From Variovorax sp. PBL-H6 (GTDB lineage Bacteria > Pseudomonadota > Gammaproteobacteria > Burkholderiales > Burkholderiaceae_C): DNA of 64,000 nucleotides. The position numbers and the translations under genes are program-made. Below, in pieces: positions 1 to 7,526 of this stretch (the stretch's first letter is position 1; the number at the start of each line of letters is the position of its first letter). The stretch spans positions 496,001-560,000 of the forward strand of contig NZ_LR594660.1 in NCBI RefSeq assembly GCF_901827155.1, read 5' to 3'. The notes beneath the pieces were generated by a model, which saw nothing but the letters and a program-made list of their open reading frames with translations, did no database searches and was not told the DNA's origin.

Positions 1-1534
1 CAGTTACTCTGGCCAGCAAAGGCTTCAAGAAAGTGGCAGCCTTGCTGGGTAACGATAGACGGGCATAGTGTTTCTTGGACTCTGCCTGCCAACGCTCGTC
101 CGTGAAGAACAAGCGCGCACGACCCCGAAAGCTCAGGCTGTGCTCAATCCAGACCGAGCCATTGCGCACCGCGCGGCGCAGGGCAAACAGGGTGGCCACC
201 TCCAACGCCTGAAACGCCCGTTCCCGGTCTGGGCTGGAGATCGAAACCTGCCAGATCATTCCCAGACTTGGTGCCACCACTTCAACTGGCAGCTTTCTGG
301 ATCCTTTGAGATATAAAGCTTGCAGCTTGGCAAGGTACTCGATGGCAGGATGCTCGCCGGTGGCCTGCCAGGGCAGCTTTGCAATGGCGACGAGCAACGA
401 CCGCACGGGGCGAATTCCATCAATCAATCCCTCGCGGACCAGGGAGGCCCTGCTCGGTGGTTTGCGTTTCTGGGTTTCGGTGATCAAGGCTTCAAGACGG
501 GCACGCAACTCAGCATCTGGCACCGCACCTTGCGCGCTCAAGGCAACAAGTTCGCCGAGCAGCGTTTTGTACATTGCGGCCCAATTGACGGTAGCGGGGA
601 CATCGGCGGCAGCCTGACGCCACAGATCGGCGATCCGGCGCTGCACCATAAGGATCAACTGGTCTGTGGTGGTGAACAGGCAATACCGAAGAAAGCATGC
701 GACCTCCACGGTGCGCGCTGGCTCTTTGATCTTGGCTCCGGCTGAGGGCGGCCTGGAGACAAGTCGGCGCGCGTAGCGGCGCAAGATGAGATCGGGGATG
801 TCTGCCAGGTGCTTATGAACGTCCAGCGTGTAAAGCAGGTCGATGCGCTCCAGTACCTCGCTGATTTGGCGGGTTGAGTGTTTCGCCGGTGCAGCCCATA
901 GCCAACTCTGCTGGGTTTGTCCATCTGGGCGCAGCTCTGAAACTGAGGCTCGCCAGCGATCAAGTGTTGCTGGATCAACGCTGGCGGCGATGGCGGTGCC
1001 TGTTTCAACTTCAAGCTGGGCAAGTGCCGCCGCAATCAGTGTCCGAATTGCCCGCTCGTGCACGATCACCAGCTTGTTCTTGTACAGCCATTGACGCGCC
1101 CGCACGAGTAGCTGATCGCGGTCGGCGCAGCGCGCCACTTCGTCGCGCAGTTCACGTACCAGTGAGCGGCGCTGGTGCTCGCTCATCCACTGGAATCCAA
1201 GGACCGTGCAGGCTACTTGTTGGTGATCGAATAGCGTGCGCCCGCGTTCATACATGGCTCTCAGCGAGGCGACTTCTGGTGCTGCAATGCCAAGCTCGTT
1301 GCCAAGGTGGCGCCACAAGGCTACTGGAATTACCCGAAAGGCACCGAGCAAACGCCCACTCATGCGCAGGAAACCAATATGGAGCGCCAGACCAAGCTTG
1401 TGGGAATCACCTCGGCGTGCATTGATTGCGTCGCGCTCGGCACCATCGAAGGTGAAAAATGCCTTCATCTCGAAGTCGCTGATATCGCGGGGGAGCCCAC
1501 GCATCCCCAAAAACGTTGTGTGCCAACCCTGCAT
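1..1534 (-). CDS. tnpA: IS1071 transposase TnpA, N-terminal half (runs off window)
   Basis: Tn3-family DDE transposase that acts on the 110-bp-class terminal repeats of IS1071. The reading frame is open from an ATG at 1534 to the first base of the window and mirrors the first ~510 codons of the full copy at 7672. The protein begins [23 protein letters not shown] four codons upstream (1546) is a weaker alternative start. No stop or frameshift is visible in the part present. IS1071 lacks a resolvase gene, and none is seen here. Identity with the second copy appears near complete. Confidence 0.9.
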   Translation of the reverse strand, partial: MQGWHTTFLGMRGLPRDISDFEMKAFFTFDGAERDAINARRGDSHKLGLALHIGFLRMSGRLLGAFRVIPVALWRHLGNELGIAAPEVASLRAMYERGRTLFDHQQVACTVLGFQWMSEHQRRSLVRELRDEVARCADRDQLLVRARQWLYKNKLVIVHERAIRTLIAAALAQLEVETGTAIAASVDPATLDRWRASVSELRPDGQTQQSWLWAAPAKHSTRQISEVLERIDLLYTLDVHKHLADIPDLILRRYARRLVSRPPSAGAKIKEPARTVEVACFLRYCLFTTTDQLILMVQRRIADLWRQAAADVPATVNWAAMYKTLLGELVALSAQGAVPDAELRARLEALITETQKRKPPSRASLVREGLIDGIRPVRSLLVAIAKLPWQATGEHPAIEYLAKLQALYLKGSRKLPVEVVAPSLGMIWQVSISSPDRERAFQALEVATLFALRRAVRNGSVWIEHSLSFRGRARLFFTDERWQAESKKHYARLSLPSKAATFLKPLLARVT

Positions 1535-1679
1535 CGTGAACCTCAAAAGTGGGAGGCCACCATACCCGTTTACAAAGCGAACAGGAAAGTCAATGAAATC
1601 AACGGTCTACCCAGACCACCCCCGCGCCAGTGCTAGCTTTGCGTACCGTCACTTATTGCACTGAAAACGAGGAGACCCC
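1..1679 (-). mobile_element. IS1071 copy A (Tn3 family), partial, cut by window edge
   Basis: This stretch is the reverse complement of 7527-9205, so it is the same element in the opposite orientation. The outer end at 1679 reads, on the minus strand, GGGGTCTCCTCGTTTTCAGT, which I recognise as the IS1071 terminal repeat. No 5-bp target duplication is visible between this end and copy B. Only the transposase 5' half and one terminal repeat lie inside the window. Confidence 0.9.
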
Positions 1680-1680
1680 A

Positions 1681-1813
1681 GCTCCGGGTTCTTGGCCAGC
1701 AAGTTTTCCTTGCGGAGACGCTTGCGGCCAGACCAGAGGTGGATGTCCAGAGAGACACAGACGATGCCGTTGGCTTGCGTCTGTTTGATGTTGAGAACGG
1801 CGGGTGCGTTCAT
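1681..1813 (-). pseudogene. DUF3150-family plasmid/ICE gene, N-terminal fragment
   Basis: An ATG at 1813 is preceded by a GGAG ribosome site and opens a frame of about 44 codons that runs straight into the IS1071 end at 1679. The peptide contains VCVSLDIHLWSGRKRLRKE, which resembles the conserved start of DUF3150 proteins (V-x-V-D-x-H-x-W-S-G-R-K-x-L). These are found on conjugative plasmids and integrative elements, often beside MoxR/CobT-like genes. The family assignment is from memory of the motif. The gene is truncated by the IS and is the only trace of a plasmid-like backbone in the window. Confidence 0.5.
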
Positions 1814-2104
1814 GTGGGTACTCCAAAAGAGGAGCGGGAACCCACTACCCCTTGCGGGAATGTGAATTCCCGCTGGGGTTGACAGTTAAATGCAAGCGCT
1901 AAGACCTGCGGACGGAAGAACCGAACGAGCCGATCTTAGGGGAAGGACTCGGGCCCCGCAATCGAACCGGACCAGGCCTGTGGCAACATAAAGCCACGTC
2001 GCCCTACCCCGCCCAAGCACACCACCTGGTTACTCCACCATGCCCGCAACGCACGCACTGAGCCTCACCCTTCACATCGACCGCCTGGCCAAGGGGCACT
2101 ATCA
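1814..2104. other. Intergenic remnant between DUF3150 fragment and Tn21-type end
   Basis: No complete gene is visible here. The stretch contains the hairpin listed separately. At 2040-2104 a short open frame on the plus strand (MPATHALSLTLHIDRLAKGHY) is cut by the transposon end at 2105. It may be the first codons of a plasmid gene, but it has no clear ribosome site, so I do not call it as a gene. Confidence 0.4.
1847..1879. promoter_or_regulatory. Strong hairpin upstream of the DUF3150 fragment
   Basis: The arms GCGGGAAT (1854-1861) and ATTCCCGC (1866-1873) are perfectly complementary around a GTGA loop. Outer arms ACCCC (1847-1851) and GGGGT (1875-1879) extend the stem. It lies 34 bp upstream of the ATG at 1813. 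It could be an operator or a leader hairpin of the plasmid operon. There is no T-run on either side, so a terminator is less likely. Confidence 0.5.
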
Positions 2105-2142
2105 GGGGTCATCTCAGAAAACGGAAAATAAAGCACGCTAAG
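2105..2142. repeat. Tn21-type terminal inverted repeat
   Basis: The sequence begins GGGGTCATCTCAGAAAACGG and continues with the AAATAAAGCACGCTAAG tail of Tn21-subgroup repeats. It differs from the canonical repeat by A for G at base 7. The tnpA stop codon lies inside the repeat, as is usual in this subgroup. A second repeat of the same type is at 10478. Confidence 0.85.
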
Positions 2143-5107
2143 CCGGTTGCAACGGTCGTAGCGGCCTGAACTTGCCCGCGCCGATCTTTGCGCTGCTGCG
2201 CCAGAGGTAATCGCCGGTCAGGTTGATGTGCTCCCAGCCGAGCGGCGACAGGTATTGCAATAGCGTGTCATCGACAGCATGCCCGTTGCCACGCAACGCA
2301 TGTGCTGCGCGCTCCAAATAGACCGTGTTCCACAACACGACGGCCGCCGTGACCAGGTTGAGGCCGCTGGCCCGGTAGCGCTGCTGCTCGAAGCTGCGGT
2401 CGCGGATTTCGCCCAGCCGATTGAAGAATACGGCGCGGGCCAGCGCGTTGCGCGCTTCGCCCTTGTTGAGTCCGGCGTGGACGCGGCGGCGCAGCTCCAC
2501 GCTTTGCAACCAGTCCAGGATGAACAGCGTGCGTTCGATGCGCCCCAGCTCGCGCAGGGCGACGGCTAAGCCGTTCTGGCGCGGATAGCTGCCGAGTTTC
2601 CGAAGCATCAGCGAGGCTGTCACCGTGCCCTGCTTGATCGAGGTGGCCAGCCGCAGAATTTCATCCCAGTGGGCACGAATAGCCTTGATGTTCAGCCTGT
2701 CGCTGCTAATCATCGGTTTGAGCGCGTCATAGGCGGTATCCCCCTTGGGGATGAACAGCTTGGTGTCGCCCAGGTCACGGATGCGCGGCGCAAAGCGGAA
2801 GCCCAGGAGATGCATCAGGGCAAAGACGTGATCGGTGAAGCCTGCCGTGTCGGTGTAGTGTTCCTCGATGCGCAGGTCGGACTCGTGGTACAGCAGGCCG
2901 TCAAGTACATAGGTCGAGTCGCGCACGCCGACATTGACCACCTTGGTGTGGAACGGCGCGTACTGGTCGGATATATGGGTGTAGAAGGTTCGCCCAGGGC
3001 TGCTGCCATATTTCGGGTTGATGTGACCGGTACTCTCGGCCTTGCTCCCGGTTCGGAAGTTCTGGCCGTCCGACGATGACGTGGTGCCGTCGCCCCAGTG
3101 TTCGGCGAAGGGATGCCGGAATTGGGCGTTCACCAACTCGGCCAGCGCTGTCGAATAGGTTTCGTCGCGGGTATGCCAGGCTTGTAGCCAGGCGAGCTTG
3201 GCGTAGGTCGTGCCGGGGCAGGACTCGGCCATCTTGGTCAGGCCCAGGTTGATCGCGTCGGCCAGGATGGTGGTCAACAGCAGATTTTTGTCCTTGGCCA
3301 GATCGCCCGATTTCAGGTGCGTGAAGTGGCGGGTGAAGCCCGTCCACTCATCGACTTCGAGCAGCAGTTCGGTGATCTTGACGTGTGGCAGGATCATGGC
3401 TGTCTGGTCGATCAGCGCCTGCGCGGTGTCGGGTACCGCCGCATCCAGCGGCGTGATCTTCAGGCCCGACTCGGTGATGATCGCATTCGGCAGGTCGTTG
3501 GCCGCTGCCATGCGGTTGACCGTGGCAAGCTGCGCTTCAAGCAGCGTCAGGCGGTCGTGCAGGTACTGGTCGCAGTCGGTGGCCACGGCCAGCGGCAATG
3601 CGCTGGACTGCTTGAGGCTGGCGAACTTCGCGGGCGGCACCAGGTAGTCCTCGAAGTCCTTGAACTGGCGCGATCCCTGCACCCAGATGTCGCCCGAGCG
3701 CAGCGAGTTCTTCAGCTCGGACAGCGCGCACAGCTCGTAGTAGCGCCGGTCGATACCCGCGTCAGTCATCACCAGCTTCTGCCAGCGCGGCTTGATGAAG
3801 TCGGTCGGGGCATCGGCAGGCACTTTGCGGGCGTTGTCGGTGTTCATGCCGCGCAGCACCTCGATGGCGTCCAGCACGTCCTTGGCGGCGGGCGCGGCTC
3901 GCAGCTTGAGCACGTCGAGGAATTCCGGCGCGTAGCGGCGCAAGGTGGCGTAGCTCTCGCCGATACGGTGCAGGAAATCGAAGTCATCGGGCTGCGCGAG
4001 CTTTTGCGCCTCAGTGACGCTCTCGGCGAAGGCATCCCAGGACATGACGGCCTCGATGGCAGCGAACGGGTCGCGGCCCGACTGCTTGGCGTCGATCAGC
4101 GCCTGCCCAATGCGCCCGTACAGGCGCACCTTGGCGTTGATAGCCTTGCCGGATGCCTGGAACTGCTGCTGATGTTTGTTTTTGGCGGCGTTGAACAGCT
4201 TGCCCAGGATGCGGTCGTGCAGGTCGATGATTTCGTCGGTGACCGTAGCCATGCCCTCGATGGCCAGCGCCACGAGAGTGGCGTAGCGCCGTTGCGGCTC
4301 GAACTTGGACAGGTCGGCAGGCGTCATCTGGCCGCCCTCACGGGCGATCTTGAGCAAGCGATTCTGGTGAACCAACCGCTCGCTGCCGGGCGGCAGATCG
4401 AGCGCCTACCAGGCTTTGAGGCGCTCAATGTGTTCGAGCATGTGGCGCGAGTTCGGTTTGGCGGGCGACTGGCGCAGCCAGGCCAGCCAGGTCGTCTTGC
4501 CGTTGTCGCGGCGTTTCAGCAAATCGTCGAGGCGATGCCTGTGCCCGTTCGACAATGGTTCGGACAGCGCTTCGTAGATACGCCGGTTGGCGCGGGTAAT
4601 GGCCTCGGCACTGGCGCGCTCAATGGCGTTGAGTGCGGGCAGGATGATCGACTGCCGCCGCAGATGCTCAATCAGTGCACTGGCCAGCACGATGCCTTTG
4701 TCGGTTTGCATGGCCAGCTCGGTCAGCGTGTGCACGGCCTGCCGGTAGTGGCTCATCGTGAACGGCTGGAAGCCGAACACCGTTTGCAGTTCGACCAGGT
4801 GCTCGCGCCGGGTCTGCTCCCGCTGCCCGTAGTCGTCCCAGCTTTCGACGCCGACCTTGAGCTGGTCGGCGACCAGTTTCAGTAGGGGCAAAGACGGCGC
4901 CTGATCGACACCAAGGAAGATTCCGGGAAAGCGCAGGTAGCAGAGCTGGACGGCAAAGCCCAAGCGATTCGCAGGCCCGCGCCGCTGCCGGATAATGGAG
5001 AGATCGGTATCGCTGAACGTGTAATGTCGAATTAGGTCGTCCTTGGTGTCCGGCAACGCCAGCAGGCTTTCCCGCTCGGCGGCGGACAGTATGGAACGAC
5101 GAGGCAT
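2138..5107 (-). pseudogene. tnpA: Tn21-subgroup transposase TnpA with in-frame amber codon
   Basis: Tn3-family transposase of 989 codons, matching the usual ~988 residues of Tn21/Tn1721 TnpA. The N-terminal part starts MPRRSILSAAERESLLALPD at 5107 and ends at a TAG at 4408-4406, where the family has Gln (context ERLKAW-stop-ALDLP). The same frame then continues without a break to 2138 as a 745-residue open frame with the family core ([20 protein letters not shown]). A single C-to-T change therefore explains the interruption, and no frameshift is present. Function would need suppression or reinitiation, so the gene is probably inactive. It overlaps no neighbour and follows tnpR by 2 bp. Confidence 0.88.
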
Positions 5108-5109
5108 AT

Positions 5110-5670
5110 TTATTGATCCAATCTCAAGTATTGATACAGGGTCTCCCGGCTGACACCAAATTCACGTGCCAGCTTCGCTTTTTGTTCGCCGGCGGCGGCC
5201 CGCTGCCGCAGCTCGGCTACCTGTTCTGGCGACAGCGCTTTCTTGCGGCCCCGGTAGGCTCCGCGCTGTCTGGCGAGCGCGATGCCTTCCCTCTGCCGCT
5301 CGCGGATCAAGGCCCGCTCGAATTCGGCGAACGCCCCCATGACCGACAGCATCAGGTTCGCCATCGGTGAATCCTCGCCGGTGAAGGTCAGGCTTTCCTT
5401 GACGAACTCGATGCGCACGCCGCGCTTGGTCAGCTTTTGTACGAGGCGGCGCAAGTCATCGAGGTTGCGCGCCAAGCGATCCATGCTGTGAACCACCACG
5501 GTGTCGCCTTCGCGCACGAAGGCCAGCAGCGAATCAAGCTCGGGCCGCTGGGTGTCCTTGCCCGACGCCTTGTCGGTGAACACCCTGCCGACTTCGACAT
5601 GCTCCAGTTGCCGCTCCGGGTTCTGGTCGAAGCTGCTGACCCGGACGTAGCCGATGCGTTGACCCTGCAA
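5110..5670 (-). CDS. tnpR: Tn21-subgroup serine resolvase TnpR
   Basis: Site-specific serine recombinase that resolves transposition cointegrates at res. The 186-residue protein begins LQGQRIGYVRVSSFDQNPER, with the catalytic Ser in YVRVSS. The other catalytic-domain motifs are VVHSMDRLARNLDDL and AFAEFERALIRERQREG, and a C-terminal helix-turn-helix is at AKLAREFGVSRETLYQYL. I chose the TTG start at 5670 because GGAGG sits immediately upstream (5673-5678 region) and the family starts here. The longer open frame to 5739 crosses the res region. The gene is intact and sits upstream of tnpA in the same direction. Confidence 0.9.
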   Translation of the reverse strand: MQGQRIGYVRVSSFDQNPERQLEHVEVGRVFTDKASGKDTQRPELDSLLAFVREGDTVVVHSMDRLARNLDDLRRLVQKLTKRGVRIEFVKESLTFTGEDSPMANLMLSVMGAFAEFERALIRERQREGIALARQRGAYRGRKKALSPEQVAELRQRAAAGEQKAKLAREFGVSRETLYQYLRLDQ

Positions 5671-5800
5671 GATACCTCCAAATACGAAAGTGTCAGGAAG
5701 AAATCTATGACCTTTCGCCGCAGGTGTCAAGAAACACAAAAGTTAACTCTATTCTGACGTTGCTGGGTGGCTTCTCCTGACATCAGGATAGGGTATAGAT
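5671..5800. promoter_or_regulatory. Presumed res (resolution) site of the Tn21-type transposon
   Basis: This is the region just upstream of tnpR, where Tn21-subgroup elements keep their three resolvase subsites. It contains several TGTCA/TGACA half-sites, among them CCTGACATCAGG near 5777 and TGTCAGG near 5691. The exact subsites cannot be assigned by eye. The integron material begins next to it, which fits the known preference of integron-bearing elements for res regions. Confidence 0.55.
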
Positions 5801-5871
5801 CAGGTTGACGCCCCAACTCTGGGTTTCGGCTCCCGGCCAGGAGCGGCCGACCGTCAAACGGGTAAGCAGTC

Positions 5872-5970
5872 GCTCAACGTTTGACGTGAGGGGCCGCCGT
5901 AGCGGCGAAGCCGCGAAGGGAACCCGCAAGCGCAGCTTGTGGGCGGTCCCTCTCGACGGAATGGTTAGAT
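5872..5970 (-). repeat. attC recombination site of the qac gene cassette
   Basis: On the minus strand the site opens with ATCTAAC (5970-5964) and closes with GTTGAGC (5878-5872), which fit the RYYYAAC and GTTRRRY core consensus. The 99-bp interior is largely self-complementary, for example CGGCTTCGCCGC in the centre. It lies 9 bp beyond the qac stop codon, the normal arrangement for a cassette. Confidence 0.8.
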
Positions 5971-5979
5971 GCGACCGTT

Positions 5980-6312
5980 TTAGTGAACACTTGCCTTAGA
6001 TAGCAAGTTGAGCACAGCAACGCCGCTGATAATGAAGCCGACACCAACAAATCCCCACATATCTAGTTTTTGACCATGCAAAACCCATGCAATCGCAGTG
6101 ACCAAGACGATCCCGAGGCCCGACCAAACTGCGTAGGCGATTCCAACAGGAATCGATTTGAGTGTCAGCGACAGGAAATAAAAAGCAGCAGCGTATCCCG
6201 CTACGACGATAAAAGACGGTACTAACCTAGTAAAGCCCTCACTAGACTTGAGCGCAGAGGTTGCAATGACCTCAGAAATAATGGCCGTAGCCAGAAATAA
6301 CCAATTTTTCAA
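5980..6312 (-). CDS. qac: QacE/QacG-like small multidrug resistance efflux protein (cassette gene)
   Basis: Four-helix SMR-family proton-coupled exporter of quaternary ammonium compounds in the inner membrane. The 110-residue product has the family features: a membrane-embedded Glu in [18 protein letters not shown], the segment [19 protein letters not shown], and the end [14 protein letters not shown] typical of full-length Qac proteins rather than QacEdelta1. I chose the TTG at 6312 because a GGAG ribosome site lies a few bases upstream and the family starts with KNWLFL. The gene lies between an attI junction and an attC, so it is a mobile cassette. It is closest in memory to QacG/QacH types. 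AT-rich upstream sequence differs from the GC-rich neighbours. Confidence 0.88.
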   Translation of the reverse strand: MKNWLFLATAIISEVIATSALKSSEGFTRLVPSFIVVAGYAAAFYFLSLTLKSIPVGIAYAVWSGLGIVLVTAIAWVLHGQKLDMWGFVGVGFIISGVAVLNLLSKASVH

Positions 6313-6411
6313 AATATTTCTCCATGGAGTTCCGCGAAGAAATTTTAGGTTCGATTTAAGAAAACAAACAGTCTTGTTGCTGGCCGAAATTTGTGCGCAC
6401 AGCAAAGCATC

Positions 6412-6418
6412 TAACTTA
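6412..6418 (-). other. attI3/cassette junction core site
   Basis: The minus strand reads GTTAGAT followed by GC, the usual core found where a first cassette joins attI. With the distal attC core it defines a cassette of about 547 bp containing only qac. The attI3 site and cassette promoter should lie between here and the intI3 start at 6530. Confidence 0.6.
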
Positions 6419-6529
6419 TGGTTTATCTGACCAAACACCGGATACCCACAACCGTGGTCGTTAAACAATGTCGCACGGCACCCAAAAAAAGTGTTTGAAA
6501 TCAATTCTGTAAAGCATCATACTGGATGC

Positions 6530-6820
6530 ATGAACAGGTATAACAGAAATGACAAACCTGACTGGGTCCCTCCCCGATCCATCAAGCTGCTCGATCAGGT
6601 GCGCGAACGGGTTCGCTACCTGCATTACAGCCTACAGACCGAGAAGGCTTATGTCTACTGGGCCAAGGCATTTGTGTTGTGGACGGCCCGCAGCCATGGT
6701 GGGTTTCGACATCCGCGCGAAATGGGGCAAGCTGAAGTCGAGGGTTTTCTGACCATGCTCGCCACCGAGAAGCAAGTGGCGCCGGCCACCCACCGGCAGG
6801 CGCTCAACGTGTTGGCGCCG
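6530..6820 (+). pseudogene. intI3: Class 3 integron integrase IntI3, truncated after ~96 codons
   Basis: Tyrosine recombinase that inserts and excises gene cassettes. The start [20 protein letters not shown] and the stretch [20 protein letters not shown] match what I know of IntI3 and differ from the IntI1 start. The native frame continues to THRQALN and then enters IS-derived sequence and a stop at 6832. The catalytic C-terminal domain (R-H-R-Y) is therefore missing and the product cannot recombine DNA. The gene is divergent from the qac cassette, as in all integrons. Confidence 0.82.
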
Positions 6821-7526
6821 ATTCAAAATTGAGCCACCGTGCCGATTGAATTTTGAGCCAGGGCTAATGGCCAACCTGTGAAGGTCGGCTGTGGATAAGT
6901 GTAGTGCCTTGGGTCGGTTTTGGTCTCCTTGGTGATCGAGCTCGGTGGTCGTCCGTTGAGGGTAAGCCGCGCAGGGCGAAGCCCGTAGCGGCTTGCCCTT
7001 GAACCGCTCAGAACGGCTCAGCCTTCTTGGCCTGTTCGCGTGCCTTGATGCGTTTCTTGGCCACGGCTGTGCTGTGCATGAACCTGTGGGACTCGTTGCC
7101 CGTCTCGACGATGTGGCAGTGGTGCGTGAGTCGATCCAGCAGTGCCGTGGTCATCTTGGCATCGCCGAACACGCTGGACCATTCCTTGAAGTCCAGGTTG
7201 GTGGTGATCATCACGCTGGTCTGCTCGTAGAGCTTGCTCAGCAGGTGGAACAGCAAGGCGCCGCCTGCCTGGCTGAAGGGCAGGTAGCCCAGCTCATCAA
7301 GGATGACCAGGTCCATGCGCTGCAAGCTCGCTGCGATGCGGCCTGCCTTGCCTTGGGCCTTCTCCTGCTCCAGTGCGTTGACCAGGTCCACCGTGGAGTA
7401 AAACCGCACGCGTGAGCCATGGCGCGTGATGCCCGCCACGCCGATGGCCGTGGCCAGATGCGTCTTGCCCGTGCCGGGGCCACCCACCAGCACCACGTTG
7501 TGCGCCTGCTCGGTGAACGCCATGCT
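6819..7526 (-). mobile_element. IS21-family remnant (third, different IS21 element)
   Basis: The left end near 6819 carries two related motifs, GATTCAAAATTGAGCC and GATTGAATTTTGAGCC, typical of the repeated binding sites near IS21-family ends. It interrupts intI3. The right part, including istA and the start of istB, was removed when IS1071 copy B arrived at 7527. The stretch 6833-7007 holds no gene. Confidence 0.7.
7008..7526 (-). pseudogene. istB: IstB-type ATPase, C-terminal fragment
   Basis: IS21-family transposition helper ATPase lacking its N-terminal ~90 residues. The Walker A motif [15 protein letters not shown], Walker [13 protein letters not shown] and the sensor region [20 protein letters not shown] are intact. 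The open frame begins at an internal Met next to the IS1071 end, so the true start is lost. It is related to, but clearly different from, the istB genes at 11455 and 26324. Confidence 0.85.

Larger units (their letters stand above)
2105..5800 (-). mobile_element. Tn21-subgroup transposition module (IR, tnpA, tnpR, res)
   Basis: The module starts with a 38-bp terminal inverted repeat of the Tn21/Tn1721 type and contains tnpA and tnpR in the usual collinear order, reading away from the res region. The class 3 integron begins just beyond the presumed res site. No opposite terminal repeat of this element is found before the next insertion, so the transposon is incomplete. Confidence 0.8.

Noticed and set aside
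2040..2104. Plus-strand gene start MPATHALSL...
   Set aside because: Only about 21 codons before the transposon end, with no good ribosome site; too little to call a gene.
3317..4885. 522-codon open frame on the plus strand
   Set aside because: Antisense shadow of the Tn21-type tnpA; it spans the amber codon and has no ribosome site or family.
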